Assembly: GCA_002835545.1 (NCBI GenBank) | Contig: PIZK01000009.1 | Location: forward strand, 1 to 64,000 | Reading direction: 5' to 3' | Source: Alteromonadales bacterium alter-6D02 | GTDB lineage: Bacteria > Pseudomonadota > Gammaproteobacteria > Enterobacterales > Psychrobiaceae | Length of the DNA: 64,000 nt | Shown: piece by piece, positions 55,127-64,000 of the stretch | Layout of the letters: every line of letters begins with the position of its first letter | How positions within the stretch are numbered: the stretch's first letter is position 1 | The notes under the pieces: model-generated | What the model was told of the DNA's origin: nothing | Seen by the model: the letters and a program-made list of their open reading frames with translations, nothing else | Database searches by the model: none | Translations under genes and position numbers: made by a program

Positions 55127-56262
55127 TGAGTAAACGATTGTTAGTGATGGCTGGTGGAACGGGTGGACATGTATTCCCTGGACTTGCTGTGGTGAACTTA
55201 TTACGTGAACAAGGCTGGGAAATACACTGGCTTGGCTGTGCAACACGGATGGAAGCGCAACTGGTACCGCAACACAATATCGACATTTCGTTTATCGATG
55301 TTGAGGGGGTGCGAGGTAATGGTATTGTCCGCTTAATTAAAGCACCATTTAAGTTATTACGTTCGGTCTGGCAAGCTCGAGCGGTGATAAAGGAATATCA
55401 ACCTGATGTAGTTTTAGGTATGGGTGGTTTTGCAAGTGGCCCGGGTGGAATAGCGGCTAAATTATGTCAATTACCGTTAGTGTTACATGAACAAAATGCC
55501 ATTGCTGGTATGACAAACCGCTATTTAGCCAAAATGGCTGATGCGGTCATGGTTGCATTTGATGGCGCACTGGCTGAAGCGAGTCCGCATGTGGTTGGTA
55601 ATCCTGTCCGCGCAGACATTATCAGTCTTGGTGCTCAGAGCAAGCAAGTTGATGTAGCTAAGTCACAATTTAATGTTTTAGTGGTGGGTGGCAGTCTAGG
55701 CGCGAAAGTGCTTAATGAAACAATGCCACAGGCATGCCAACATTTAAGCGAGTTGAACATTCATATTCGCCATCAAGCGGGTAAAGGAAATAGTCAAGTA
55801 CTTAAAGATGCATATCAAGGTATTGAACATATTCAAGTAAGTGATTTCATCGATGACATGGCAGACGCATATCAATGGGCTGACCTTGTTGTGTGTCGGG
55901 CCGGTGCTCTTACCGTATCTGAAATTGCTGTGTTGGGATTGCCTGCGATCTTTGTACCCCTGCCATACGCTGTCGATGATCATCAAACTAAGAACGCCCA
56001 AGCATTAACACAAGTTGGGGCCGCTAAACTATTGCCCCAAAGCGAAATGACTGCTGAGTCATTGGCCCAGCAAATACAACAGATTTTATCACCTGAGCAG
56101 TTAATTTTGATGTCTCGGGCGAGCAAGGGCGTTGCTAAGCTCGATGCGACCGAACAGGTGGCTTTAATGTGTGCCAAGTTAGCGGGTGATGATTACCACG
56201 CATTGGCACAACGCTTAGAGAAGAATTTTAGATTAACCGAAGTTGAAAGAGTAGAGCAGTAA
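55126..56262 (+). CDS. murG: UDP-GlcNAc:lipid I N-acetylglucosaminyltransferase MurG
   Basis: A 378-residue GT-B enzyme that turns lipid I into lipid II. Motifs: MAGGTGGHVFPGLAV (the acceptor loop), then GMGGFASGPGG, HEQNAIAGMTNRYLA and, in the donor domain, VVGGSLGAKVLNE and CRAGALTVSEIAVLGLPAIFVPLP. ATG 55126 overlaps the ftsW stop (TAATG) and gives the family N-terminus; a frame from 55093 adds 11 non-conserved residues. Normal length is about 355. Confidence 0.95.
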   Translation: MSKRLLVMAGGTGGHVFPGLAVVNLLREQGWEIHWLGCATRMEAQLVPQHNIDISFIDVEGVRGNGIVRLIKAPFKLLRSVWQARAVIKEYQPDVVLGMGGFASGPGGIAAKLCQLPLVLHEQNAIAGMTNRYLAKMADAVMVAFDGALAEASPHVVGNPVRADIISLGAQSKQVDVAKSQFNVLVVGGSLGAKVLNETMPQACQHLSELNIHIRHQAGKGNSQVLKDAYQGIEHIQVSDFIDDMADAYQWADLVVCRAGALTVSEIAVLGLPAIFVPLPYAVDDHQTKNAQALTQVGAAKLLPQSEMTAESLAQQIQQILSPEQLILMSRASKGVAKLDATEQVALMCAKLAGDDYHALAQRLEKNFRLTEVERVEQ

Positions 56263-56265
56263 TTA

Positions 56266-57735
56266 ATGACTAAGATAACCAGTGAAAAGCTAACACAATT
56301 AAGAATGCGAGTGCCTGAAATGCGTCGTGTTAACCGTATCCACTTTATAGGTATTGGTGGCGCGGGTATGGGTGGCATTGCTGAAGTATTGGCTAATGAA
56401 GGCTATGTCATCACTGGTTCAGACCAATCGGTTAATCGAGTGACCGAGCGTTTAACTACGCTTGGCGCAACGGTATATTTAGGGCACAAAGGCGAGCAAG
56501 TTGAAGGCGCTAGCGTAGTTGTGGTTTCCACTGCAATTGATGAGTCAAACCCTGAAATCATTGCTGCAAAAGCGTTGCGAATTCCTATTGTGCAGCGTGC
56601 GCAAATGCTGGCTGAGTTGATGCGTTTTAGACATGGTGTTGCCGTTGCTGGTACACATGGAAAAACGACAACAACCAGTTTAATTGCGAGTATTTTTGCC
56701 CAAGCGGACCTTGACCCAACATATGTGATCGGTGGTTTATTAAATAGCTCTGGGACTAATGCCAAGTTGGGTTCAAGTAATTACTTAATCGCTGAAGCTG
56801 ACGAAAGTGATGCCTCTTTCTTACACTTACAGCCGATGGTTTCTGTGGTTACTAACATTGAAGCGGATCATATGGACACCTATCAAGGTGATTTTAGTAA
56901 GCTTGAAGATACCTTTATCGAGTTTTTACATAATTTACCTTTTTACGGTTTAGCGGTAGTTTGTGTTGATGATCCTGTAGTTAGAGCGTTAATTCCGCGT
57001 ATTGGGCGTCAAGTGATTACTTACGGCTTTAGTGATGATGCAGACATTCGTGCCTCGAATTTCTCGCAGCATGCCAATAGCTGTCAATTTACTTTACATT
57101 GTAAAGATGAAGCTCCGGTTGAAGTTAAGCTCAACCTACCGGGACGTCATAACGTTCTAAATTCATTAGCAGCGATCGCTGTGGCTCATGAAGACGGAAT
57201 TAGCTTTGATGTTATCATTAATGCCCTAACACAATTTGAAGGCATAGGTCGTCGATTCGAACAGTTAGGCACGTTTGATAGTGGTAATGGTGAGGTGATG
57301 CTAGTTGATGATTATGGTCATCACCCAAGTGAAGTGCTAGCGACGATTAAAGCGGCACGTCAAGGGTGGCCAGATAAACGTTTAGTGATGATCTATCAAC
57401 CACACCGCTACACGCGTACTCGCGATCTTTACGAGGACTTTGTTGAAGTACTATCACAAGTTGATGAGCTGCTTTTACTTGAAGTTTATAGTGCTGGTGA
57501 AGAACCGATTGTCGGTGCTGACAGCCGCGCATTATGTCGTAGTATTCGAGCGCAAAGTAATCTTGAGCCAATTTATGTCCCGGGTATTGATGTATTACCA
57601 GCTCGTTTAGCCCAATTGATGGCCAATGGAGACCTTGTAATGACTCAAGGGGCAGGCAACGTTGGTGTGTTGGCTAAAGAATTAGCTGGATTTGAATTAA
57701 ATATTGAAAAAATGAATCAAGCAGGAATGAAGTAA
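56266..57735 (+). CDS. murC: UDP-MurNAc--L-alanine ligase MurC
   Basis: A 489-residue Mur ligase that starts the peptide stem with L-alanine. The UDP-binding loop is [17 protein letters not shown], the ATP loop is [15 protein letters not shown], and there are [41 protein letters not shown] and [10 protein letters not shown]. These are the full MurC set, and length matches E. coli (491). ATG 56266 follows murG by 3 bases; the stop overlaps the ddl start. Confidence 0.96.
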   Translation: MTKITSEKLTQLRMRVPEMRRVNRIHFIGIGGAGMGGIAEVLANEGYVITGSDQSVNRVTERLTTLGATVYLGHKGEQVEGASVVVVSTAIDESNPEIIAAKALRIPIVQRAQMLAELMRFRHGVAVAGTHGKTTTTSLIASIFAQADLDPTYVIGGLLNSSGTNAKLGSSNYLIAEADESDASFLHLQPMVSVVTNIEADHMDTYQGDFSKLEDTFIEFLHNLPFYGLAVVCVDDPVVRALIPRIGRQVITYGFSDDADIRASNFSQHANSCQFTLHCKDEAPVEVKLNLPGRHNVLNSLAAIAVAHEDGISFDVIINALTQFEGIGRRFEQLGTFDSGNGEVMLVDDYGHHPSEVLATIKAARQGWPDKRLVMIYQPHRYTRTRDLYEDFVEVLSQVDELLLLEVYSAGEEPIVGADSRALCRSIRAQSNLEPIYVPGIDVLPARLAQLMANGDLVMTQGAGNVGVLAKELAGFELNIEKMNQAGMK

Positions 57736-58655
57736 TGAGTGATTTTGGCAAAGTTGCAGTAATGTTTGGCGGCACCAGTGCTGAGCGTGATGTGTCGTTA
57801 ATGTCAGGGCAAGCTGTATTAAAGAGCTTATTAGCTCAGGGCATAGATGCGCATGCTTTTGACCCTAAAGAACAGCAGTTGTCACAATTACAATGCCAAG
57901 GTTTTGATCGTGTCTTTAATGTTTTGCACGGCCGAGGTGGTGAAGATGGCACCATTCAAGGGGCGCTAGAACTTTTAAATATGCCTTACACAGGCTCTGG
58001 CGTATTAGGCGCTGCACTAGCAATGGATAAAATTAAGACTAAGCAAGTGTGGACAGCGTTAGGAATGCCAACGGCAAAGTTTGTGGTGGTAGATGCTGAA
58101 CATCCTGTCACAGATTATCAAACCGTTCTAGATTCATTAGGCGGGACAGTGATGGTAAAGCCATCAAACGAAGGCTCAAGCATTGGTATGGCTAAGGTTT
58201 CTAGTGCGAAAGATTTAGAGCAAGCGATAACAGATGCTATTGAATTTGATAGTGAAGTATTGTTAGAACAGTGGATTGAAGGTGGTGAATACACGGTCGC
58301 TATTTTAGGTGAAAAAGCCTTACCTGCCATTCACATGACGACACCACATGACTTTTATGACTATCAAGCAAAATATCAATCTAATGACACGCAGTATCAT
58401 TGCCCATGTGGTTTAGCACAGAGCGATGAACAGGAGTTGTTAAATATTGCACTTAAAGCCTTTAAAGCCGTTAATGCTCGAGGATGGGGGCGTGTCGACT
58501 TTATGCGTGATGAGCAAGGTCAATGGTATTTATTAGAGGTCAATACTGTGCCGGGAATGACTGAAACAAGTTTAGTACCAAAAGCAGCGAAGCAAGCAGG
58601 TTTGAATTTTGAGCAACTCGTTGTTGCGGTTTTGAGTCAAACTTTGGAAAAGTAA
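57735..58655 (+). CDS. ddlB: D-alanine--D-alanine ligase
   Basis: A 306-residue ATP-grasp ligase that makes D-Ala-D-Ala, the ligand for MurF. VAVMFGGTSAERDVSLMSG at the start, then LHGRGGEDGTIQGALELL, VMVKPSNEGSSIGMAKV and GRVDFMRDEQGQWYLLEVNTVPGMTETSLVPKAAKQAG. This matches DdlB of dcw clusters (306 in E. coli). Coupled to murC by an ATG overlapping its stop. Confidence 0.96.
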   Translation: MSDFGKVAVMFGGTSAERDVSLMSGQAVLKSLLAQGIDAHAFDPKEQQLSQLQCQGFDRVFNVLHGRGGEDGTIQGALELLNMPYTGSGVLGAALAMDKIKTKQVWTALGMPTAKFVVVDAEHPVTDYQTVLDSLGGTVMVKPSNEGSSIGMAKVSSAKDLEQAITDAIEFDSEVLLEQWIEGGEYTVAILGEKALPAIHMTTPHDFYDYQAKYQSNDTQYHCPCGLAQSDEQELLNIALKAFKAVNARGWGRVDFMRDEQGQWYLLEVNTVPGMTETSLVPKAAKQAGLNFEQLVVAVLSQTLEK

Positions 58656-58662
58656 TCAAGCG

Positions 58663-59448
58663 ATGAAGTTAATGCTCAGTAATCTATATCAACGTGTCAA
58701 AAAAGCAGATCATGCTTTTTGGGCGGGTGTTATATTTTTCTGTTTAGTAATAGTACTAATTGGTTATATAAGCAGCCAAATGTACCAAAAGTTGATGAAT
58801 GCGCAAGACATGCCGCTATCAACACTACAAATTACTGGCACTAGGCCGTATAGTAGCGACCTAGATGTACAGCAGGCATTAATGCCACTGAGTGAAAAGG
58901 AAAGCTTTTTCTCTGTAGAAATGACGGATGTTAAAGAAACAGTAGAATTAGTACCTTGGATAAAAGAAGCAACGGTTAGACGCCAGTGGCCTAATGGTTT
59001 GATCATTCATGTGACTGATCAGATGCCGGTAGCACATTGGAATGAACAGCATTTATTAAATATCGATGGGGATGTATTTTTAGCCCCTAAAGATAAAATT
59101 GAGCAAGTTTTGCCTCAGTTTTATGGCCCAGATAATGTGCCAAAAGATGTGTTGGTTGGTTACCGAGCATTATTGCCACTATTTTTGGCAGAAGGCTTAA
59201 AACTAAAAGAAATTCATTTAAGTGAGCGTGAGTCATGGTCGGTGATTTTAGCTGATGGCACCAAGTTAATCCTTGGCCGCGCAAATAAAGTCATAAGAAA
59301 CGCGAGAGTTGAGCGTTTTTTAAAAGTATATAAACATGTGATTCCGCCAAGTAAAGCAATTAACTATGTTGATTTACGTTATGACACAGGATTTGCAGTA
59401 AATTGGAAAGATTTGCCAGGAGATAGGGCACAGAATGAGCAAAGCTAA
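58663..59448 (+). CDS. ftsQ: cell division protein FtsQ
   Basis: A 261-residue bitopic protein: cytoplasmic head, one helix (about 22-42), then a POTRA domain (about 50-125; STLQITGTRPYSSDLDVQQALMPL, then PWIKEATVRRQWPNGLIIHVTDQMPVAHWNEQHLLNIDGDVF) and a beta domain. FtsQ bridges FtsL/FtsB and recruits FtsI/W. It overlaps ftsA by 14 bases and follows ddlB by 7. Length is close to E. coli (276). Confidence 0.93.
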   Translation: MKLMLSNLYQRVKKADHAFWAGVIFFCLVIVLIGYISSQMYQKLMNAQDMPLSTLQITGTRPYSSDLDVQQALMPLSEKESFFSVEMTDVKETVELVPWIKEATVRRQWPNGLIIHVTDQMPVAHWNEQHLLNIDGDVFLAPKDKIEQVLPQFYGPDNVPKDVLVGYRALLPLFLAEGLKLKEIHLSERESWSVILADGTKLILGRANKVIRNARVERFLKVYKHVIPPSKAINYVDLRYDTGFAVNWKDLPGDRAQNEQS

Positions 59449-60667
59449 CGAAAGAGATTTAATAGTCGGCCTTGATATTGGCACGTCAAAAGTGGCGGTG
59501 ATTATCGGCGAAATCTTAGCTGATGGAGAGTTAAGTATTGTTGGTCTTGGCACGCAACAATCAAAAGGCATGGAAAAAGCCGGAGTTAATGATCTCGATT
59601 CTGTGGTCAAAGCAGTGAAGCGCGCTTTAGGCGAGGCGGAGTTGATGGCTGATTGTCAGGTTACATCGGTTAATTTGAGTATTTCAGGTAAGCACATCGC
59701 TTGCCAGAATGAAAAAGGCATGGTGTCAATTAATGATGAAGAAGTAACTCAGTATGATGTAGATAATGTTATTCATACCGCTCGCTCAGTGAAAATTTCT
59801 GACGATCGTCGAATTCTTCATGTTATGCCAACAGAGTATGCAATTGATGTTCAAGAAGGGATTAAATCACCTATCGGGATGTCAGGTATGCGTATGGAAG
59901 CACAAGTTCATATGGTGACTTGTGCCAGCGACATGGCAAAGAACATTGAGAAGTGTGTTCAGCGTTGTGGTTTAACGGTCGATGAGTTAGTTTTTTCAGC
60001 TATAGCGTCGAGCTATTCAGTGCTGACCGACGATGAAAAAGCCTTAGGTGTCTGTTTGGTTGATATGGGTGGCGGCACCATGGATATTGCTGTTTATACC
60101 AATGGTTCACTGCGTCATAGTGCAGTGATTCCAGTCGCTGGATCACAAGTTACTTCCGATATTGCCAAAATATTTAGAACCCCATTGTCTCATGCTGAAG
60201 ACATTAAAGTGCAACATGCTTGTGCCTTAAGTCAAATGGTTAGTCAAGAAGATAATATTGAAGTGCCGTCTGTAGGTGGACGCCCGACAAGAACAATGTC
60301 TCGTCACACCTTAGCGGAAGTTGTAGAGCCAAGGTATCAAGAATTATTTGAGTTAATTTTAGCTGAGTTAAAGAAGGCTGGATTTGATGAGCAAATTGCT
60401 GCAGGTATCGTCTTAACTGGCGGTACTGCAAAAATAGAAGGTGCTGTTGAGTTTGCTGAAGCGTGTTTTGGCATGCCAGTAAGACTTGCGACACCACGAC
60501 CGGTCAAAGGGTTAAATGATTACGTGCAAGACCCAAGTTATGCCGCAGCGGTAGGTTTGCTGCAGTTTGGTAGCTTGATGCGACAGAATGCACGAAATGA
60601 ACATGTAGAAAAAGGCGGTGTGAGTATTTTCCACCGAGTAAAAAACTGGATTAAAGGCGAACTCTAA
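59435..60667 (+). CDS. ftsA: cell division protein FtsA
   Basis: A 410-residue actin-family protein that tethers FtsZ to the membrane. Motifs: LIVGLDIGTSKVAVIIGEI (phosphate 1), CLVDMGGGTMDIAVYTNGS (phosphate 2), and VLTGGTAKIEGAVEFAEACF (adenosine). The SHS2-like domain follows the first part. The C-terminal amphipathic helix (SIFHRVKNWIKGEL) is the membrane anchor. Length is close to E. coli FtsA (420). It overlaps ftsQ. Confidence 0.96.
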   Translation: MSKANERDLIVGLDIGTSKVAVIIGEILADGELSIVGLGTQQSKGMEKAGVNDLDSVVKAVKRALGEAELMADCQVTSVNLSISGKHIACQNEKGMVSINDEEVTQYDVDNVIHTARSVKISDDRRILHVMPTEYAIDVQEGIKSPIGMSGMRMEAQVHMVTCASDMAKNIEKCVQRCGLTVDELVFSAIASSYSVLTDDEKALGVCLVDMGGGTMDIAVYTNGSLRHSAVIPVAGSQVTSDIAKIFRTPLSHAEDIKVQHACALSQMVSQEDNIEVPSVGGRPTRTMSRHTLAEVVEPRYQELFELILAELKKAGFDEQIAAGIVLTGGTAKIEGAVEFAEACFGMPVRLATPRPVKGLNDYVQDPSYAAAVGLLQFGSLMRQNARNEHVEKGGVSIFHRVKNWIKGEL

Positions 60668-60715
60668 CTCAAGAAGTAGGGTTAGGTTTGCTCAAAAGCG
60701 TAGCGGAGAGAAATT

Positions 60716-61855
60716 ATGTTTGAATTAATGTCAGAACATGCAGAAGAAGCGGTAATCAAGGTTATTGGTGTTGGCGGCGGTGGCGGTAACGCTATCGAAC
60801 ACATGGTGAGTAAAACAATTGAGGGTGTAGAGTTTATTGTGGCTAACACAGATGCTCAAGCACTTAGAAACTCATCAGCAGAAAGTACAATCCAAATTGG
60901 TAAAGGCACAACTAAAGGCCTTGGCGCTGGTGCTAACCCACAAGTGGGTCGTGAAGCGGCGATTGAAGATCGTGAAGCTATTATGGGCGCACTTGATGGT
61001 GCTGACATGGTATTTATTGCTGCCGGTATGGGTGGTGGTACAGGGACTGGTGCTGCACCAATCGTTGCTGAAGTAGCGAAAGAGATGGGCATCTTAACAG
61101 TTGCTGTAGTAACTAAACCATTTAACTTCGAAGGTAAGAAACGCCTAAACTATGCTGAGCAAGGAATTACTATGCTTAGCGAAAGTGTTGACTCTTTAAT
61201 TACTATTCCAAACGATAAGTTATTAAAAGTGTTAGGTAAAGGTACTGGTTTATTACAAGCATTCGAAGAAGCTAACGATGTCTTATTCGGTGCGGTACAA
61301 GGTATTGCTGAACTAATTACTCGTACTGGTTTAATGAACGTGGATTTCGCTGATGTTCGAACGGTGATGGCTGAAATGGGTACCGCGATGATGGGTACTG
61401 GTATTGCGAAAGGTGAAGACCGTGCTGATGAAGCGGCTGAGCTGGCAATCTCTAGCCCACTACTTGAAGATATCGATCTTGCGGGCGCTCGCGGCATTCT
61501 TGTTAACATTACAGCCGGTATGGATATCAGTATCGATGAGTTTGAGACAGTAGGTAATGCTGTTAAAGGTTTCGCTTCTGAAAATGCTACTGTTGTTGTT
61601 GGTGCGGTAATCGACCCTGAAATGACCGATGAGTTACGTGTTACTGTTGTTGCCACGGGTATAGGATCTGAAGCTCAACCAGATATTAAATTAGTTAAGC
61701 CAGATGAAGTTGTGGTTAAGGCACAGCCTGTTCAACCTGAGATACCAGCTGAAGATGATTCAATGGCTGCCGCTGTAAACAGTCAGCCACAAGGTGCAAA
61801 TAATGGATTAGAATATCTCGATATTCCAGCATTTTTGCGTAAACAGGCGGACTAG
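60716..61855 (+). CDS. ftsZ: cell division protein FtsZ
   Basis: A 379-residue tubulin-like GTPase that forms the division ring. The GTP-binding loop is AAGMGGGTGTGAAPIVAEVAKEMG, preceded by VIGVGGGGGNAIEHM. The T7 loop synergy acid is in NVDFADVRTVM. The C-terminal linker is short, and the conserved tail EYLDIPAFLRKQAD binds FtsA. ATG 60716 follows GGAGAG. A weak hairpin lies past the stop. Length resembles E. coli FtsZ (383). Confidence 0.97.
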   Translation: MFELMSEHAEEAVIKVIGVGGGGGNAIEHMVSKTIEGVEFIVANTDAQALRNSSAESTIQIGKGTTKGLGAGANPQVGREAAIEDREAIMGALDGADMVFIAAGMGGGTGTGAAPIVAEVAKEMGILTVAVVTKPFNFEGKKRLNYAEQGITMLSESVDSLITIPNDKLLKVLGKGTGLLQAFEEANDVLFGAVQGIAELITRTGLMNVDFADVRTVMAEMGTAMMGTGIAKGEDRADEAAELAISSPLLEDIDLAGARGILVNITAGMDISIDEFETVGNAVKGFASENATVVVGAVIDPEMTDELRVTVVATGIGSEAQPDIKLVKPDEVVVKAQPVQPEIPAEDDSMAAAVNSQPQGANNGLEYLDIPAFLRKQAD

Positions 61856-61869
61856 TTCTGGCAAATTAA

Positions 61870-61899
61870 GGTAGGATTCAGTTTACTCCTGCCATTTTT
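61870..61899 (+). terminator. weak stem-loop after ftsZ
   Basis: GGTAGGA and TCCTGCC pair (with one G-U) around a 10-base loop, followed by ATTTTTA. It could partly end the dcw transcript before lpxC. Confidence 0.5.
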
Positions 61900-61949
61900 A
61901 AGATTGTTGTCGGCAAGATCACAATTGAGAGTTTAATACTTTTGCTCAA

Positions 61950-61978
61950 TTGTGAGGTTAGACCATTTGTGCTAACAT
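61950..61978 (+). promoter_or_regulatory. putative sigma-70 promoter for lpxC
   Basis: TTGTGA (61950-61955) and TAACAT (61973-61978) are separated by exactly 17 bases, 43 bases before the lpxC start. Both match the consensus at four of six positions. Confidence 0.5.
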
Positions 61979-62021
61979 TCTTGCCGTTAGTGATATAAAT
62001 GTTGAATGAGGTTGCTGATTT

Positions 62022-62933
62022 ATGATTAAGCAAAGAACATTATGTAAAGAAATCAATGCTGTTGGCGTTGGTCTTCATTCGGGTAATAAAGTTAATCTAG
62101 TGATTAAGCCTGCGCCAGTAAATAGTGGAATAATTTACCGTCGTACCGACTTAACCCCTGCGGTTGATATCCCCGGTGATGGCATGCTAGTGCGTGAAAC
62201 AACATTATGTACTTGTTTGATTGATGATGAAGGCAATAAAATCTCAACGGTAGAGCATATTTCAGCAGCGTTAGCGGCCTTTGGTATTGATAATGCTGTT
62301 ATTGAAGTGGATGCTCCTGAAATTCCAATTATGGATGGCAGTGCTAGCCCGTTTGTATTTTTATTGCAATCTGCTGGTGTGCAAGAGCAAAACTCTCCTA
62401 AACGCTTTATTCGAATCAAGAAAAAGATTCGCATAGAAGATGGCGATAAATGGGCTGAGTTTATTCCGCATAACGGATTTAAAGTTGACTACGCTATCGA
62501 CTTTGCCCACCCTGAAATTAGTAATACTAAGCAGCATTTGACCATGGATTTCTCTCAAGCATCATTTGTCCATGAAATATCACGTGCCAGAACATTTGGT
62601 TTCATGAGTGATATTGAGTTACTTCGTGCAAACAACCTAGCATTAGGTGGTAGCATGGAAAACGCTGTTGTTCTTGATGAATACCGTATTTTAAACCCTG
62701 ATGGTTTACGAATTGATGACGAATTTGTGAAACATAAAGTACTCGATGCATTAGGTGATTTATACCTCGCAGGTAACAGCATTATCGGTGAATTCAGAGC
62801 GTTTAAAGCAGGGCATGCTATTAACAACATGCTAGTGCGTGAGATGTTAGCGCAACAGGATGCTTTTGAAATCGTCACTTATGAAGACGAAGCAGAGTCT
62901 CCAATCTGTTACGGTGAGACAGCCTTTGCATAG
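62022..62933 (+). CDS. lpxC: UDP-3-O-acyl-GlcNAc deacetylase LpxC
   Basis: A 303-residue zinc deacetylase, the committed step of lipid A synthesis. The start ([31 protein letters not shown]) is typical. Zinc ligands are in [17 protein letters not shown] and in [16 protein letters not shown], and the catalytic base is in the [17 protein letters not shown] neighbourhood. The length agrees with E. coli LpxC (305). It follows ftsZ by 166 bases with its own promoter, as in other gammaproteobacteria. Confidence 0.97.
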   Translation: MIKQRTLCKEINAVGVGLHSGNKVNLVIKPAPVNSGIIYRRTDLTPAVDIPGDGMLVRETTLCTCLIDDEGNKISTVEHISAALAAFGIDNAVIEVDAPEIPIMDGSASPFVFLLQSAGVQEQNSPKRFIRIKKKIRIEDGDKWAEFIPHNGFKVDYAIDFAHPEISNTKQHLTMDFSQASFVHEISRARTFGFMSDIELLRANNLALGGSMENAVVLDEYRILNPDGLRIDDEFVKHKVLDALGDLYLAGNSIIGEFRAFKAGHAINNMLVREMLAQQDAFEIVTYEDEAESPICYGETAFA

Positions 62934-62959
62934 AGGTTGTTTATTGTTCTAACAATCAA

Positions 62960-63415
62960 CTATTTATGACGCCTGGCCAACTTCGCCAGGCGTTGTAGTT
63001 TTTCGGCCAGCTCAGCGGGGGCATGTTCAGCGAGTGTGTTTAAGTGTTCGGCTGTTTGCGCTGAAATCTCACGGCTATTCGGTTTAGGGGCTGGTTTAGT
63101 AACAAACAGCTGCGGATTAACCTTGATTTCGATATTAGCTAAATTTGGAATCAACTGTTGGCGGATCTGTAATAAGAAGTGTTCTTTAAGTTGTAATAGC
63201 CGCGTAGACCATACGCCGGATGCGACTTCAATCACGAGAACACCTTGACGCAAATTGGCTACTCGACAGTAATTTTCACTGTCCGGTAATAAATGAGTTG
63301 TTAAAAACAAGTTAATTACTTGTAATTGGGATGCTTTCTGTTGTATTTTTGCTAACTTTCCTGACTTCGAAGTCATTAAATGGTGAATGGAATCTGGAGT
63401 ATGGCGTTGATTCAT
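62960..63415 (-). CDS. dciA: DUF721 (DciA-like) protein
   Basis: A 151-residue DUF721 protein, DciA type. The core (IHHLMTSKSGKLAKIQQKASQLQVINLFLTTHLLPDSENYCRVANLRQGVLVIEVASGVWSTRLLQLKEHFLLQIRQQLIPNLANIEIKV) is the KH-like domain that helps load the replicative helicase in bacteria lacking DnaC. The tail is basic. I use the ATG at 63415 (MNQRHTPDS); the frame could reach 63484 but has no homology there. It is convergent with lpxC and divergent from the M23 peptidase gene. A hairpin (about 62967-62992) overlaps its 3' end. Confidence 0.85.
   Translation of the reverse strand: MNQRHTPDSIHHLMTSKSGKLAKIQQKASQLQVINLFLTTHLLPDSENYCRVANLRQGVLVIEVASGVWSTRLLQLKEHFLLQIRQQLIPNLANIEIKVNPQLFVTKPAPKPNSREISAQTAEHLNTLAEHAPAELAEKLQRLAKLARRHK
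62967..62992 (+). terminator. hairpin between lpxC and the dciA-like gene
   Basis: ACGCCTGGC and GCCAGGCGT form a 9-bp stem with an 8-base or shorter loop, followed by TGTAGTTTTT. It lies inside the end of the dciA-like coding region and may end lpxC transcription. Confidence 0.55.
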
Positions 63416-63451
63416 AATGCACCAATATAGTGTGAACGAAAGAGAATAGAT

Positions 63452-64000
63452 ATGAGTGTAACAGGCAACAAACAAACAGAACAAGTAAAAGAGGCTAAAG
63501 CGTTAGCTCACGTTAATATTACGCGCTCGGGCCTTGCAGGCTTTGTATTATTACAATCGCTGCTATTAGCTGCATGCGGTTATTTTACGTATCATTTCTA
63601 TGTGGGTCCATCGCTCCTTGCCAACAAAATTACAGAAAAATCTGTAGGTATTGCTGCTCAGCAGCAACAAGTGACCCAGTTAAAGCAAGATACTCAAGCA
63701 CAACTAGCCGTATTAGCTCAGCGAATGGGTACATTAACCGCTCGAATGAATCGAATGGATGCACTTGGTGAACGGCTTGCCAAAACGGCAGACTACAGTG
63801 AGTTTGATTTTTCGCAACTGCCAGCCGTTGGTGGCCCTGAGCAATTTCATAAAATCAGTGAAGACTCTGAGCTTGCGGCGTTATTTAGCCAAATGGACGC
63901 CTTTTTAGATCACCTTGATACACAACAAGAGCAATTAGACTTGCTTGAGGTTGTGATGCTTAACCATGAAATCGATGATGACAGCCGTATTCAGGGTAAG
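63452..64000 (+). CDS. M23 family metallopeptidase, N-terminal part (cut by the window edge)
   Basis: The first 183 codons of a larger gene, open to the last base. The start is MSVTGNKQTEQVKEAKALAH, with one membrane helix near 32-52 (GLAGFVLLQSLLLAACGYF) and then a coiled coil (about 65-110; QQVTQLKQDTQAQLAVLAQRMGTL). The next segment (MDALGERLAKTADYSEFDFSQLPAVGGPEQ) is typical of the M23 peptidases found beside lpxC and secA in Alteromonadales. The catalytic LytM domain lies outside, so it cannot be seen. It is divergent from the dciA-like gene, with 36 bases between starts. Confidence 0.8.
   Translation, partial: MSVTGNKQTEQVKEAKALAHVNITRSGLAGFVLLQSLLLAACGYFTYHFYVGPSLLANKITEKSVGIAAQQQQVTQLKQDTQAQLAVLAQRMGTLTARMNRMDALGERLAKTADYSEFDFSQLPAVGGPEQFHKISEDSELAALFSQMDAFLDHLDTQQEQLDLLEVVMLNHEIDDDSRIQGK

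Noticed and set aside
56403-56765. A 120-codon open frame on the minus strand inside murC
   Set aside because: It overlaps the conserved ATP-binding part of murC in antisense and shows no family motif.
61150-61656. A 168-codon open frame on the minus strand inside ftsZ
   Set aside because: It is fully antisense to the highly conserved ftsZ coding region, its composition (Ser/Ala/Ile-rich, no motif) is that of a shadow frame, and no ribosome site supports it.

Overview
The window is a piece of gammaproteobacterial chromosome of moderate, slightly low GC. Gene order and protein types point to a marine Alteromonadales member, in the broad Colwelliaceae / Pseudoalteromonadaceae / Shewanellaceae neighbourhood. 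This rests on the full dcw cluster followed by lpxC, a dciA-like gene and an M23 peptidase gene; on MiaE; on the mmsA/LysR pair; and on PolB. It is inference from content, not a database match. No rRNA, tRNA, CRISPR array, phage or intact insertion sequence was seen.

Layout. (1) 1-720: no clear gene, but four tandem units of REP-like paired hairpins. (2) 721-8549: a ureohydrolase, a YbbA/YbbP-type ABC exporter divergent from tesA, a small membrane protein, and a glyA-type SHMT divergent from an XRE-cupin regulator with a strong palindrome between them. (3) 8550-14560: an accessory stretch with more REP-like hairpins, a complex inverted repeat, a degenerate J-domain-like membrane protein, two copies of a 56-bp element, and a run of small genes on the minus strand (Trp-rich TIGR02450-type, YbjQ, HNH, DUF3291, and four secreted or membrane unknowns). 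(4) 14566-18841: polB, a DNAJ-related protein and a Bcr/CflA-type exporter. (5) 18842-19600: a 179-bp tandem repeat made of the same hairpin family. (6) 19609-24862: a four-gene surface-polysaccharide operon (pyruvyl transferase, QueC-like PP-loop enzyme, flippase, glycosyltransferase). (7) 24976-44828: housekeeping and signalling genes, namely metC, miaE, a chemoreceptor, an HDOD protein, hpf, pqiAABC, a glutaredoxin-like protein with a CvfB-like protein, an SPFH/RHH pair, an EAL response regulator, mmsA with a LysR regulator, a diguanylate cyclase, and a TVP38-flavin disulfide reductase fusion. (8) 45041-62933: the complete dcw cluster mraZ-rsmH-ftsL-ftsI-murE-murF-mraY-murD-ftsW-murG-murC-ddl-ftsQ-ftsA-ftsZ, then lpxC. 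(9) 62960-64000: a DciA-like gene and, divergently, the first part of an M23 peptidase gene that runs off the window.

How the genes work together. The dcw block makes lipid II (MurC-F, Ddl, MraY, MurG) and builds the division machine (FtsL, I, W, Q, A, Z). It is read from one promoter with MraZ-box-like repeats just downstream. Many of its genes overlap or abut, so translational coupling is likely. Several other pairs are divergent with a palindrome between or beside them (SHMT/XRE, mmsA/LysR), or carry a palindrome upstream (SPFH/RHH), which suggests local regulatory circuits. The least explained parts are the covarying hairpin repeats at three loci and the QueC-like enzyme in the polysaccharide operon.
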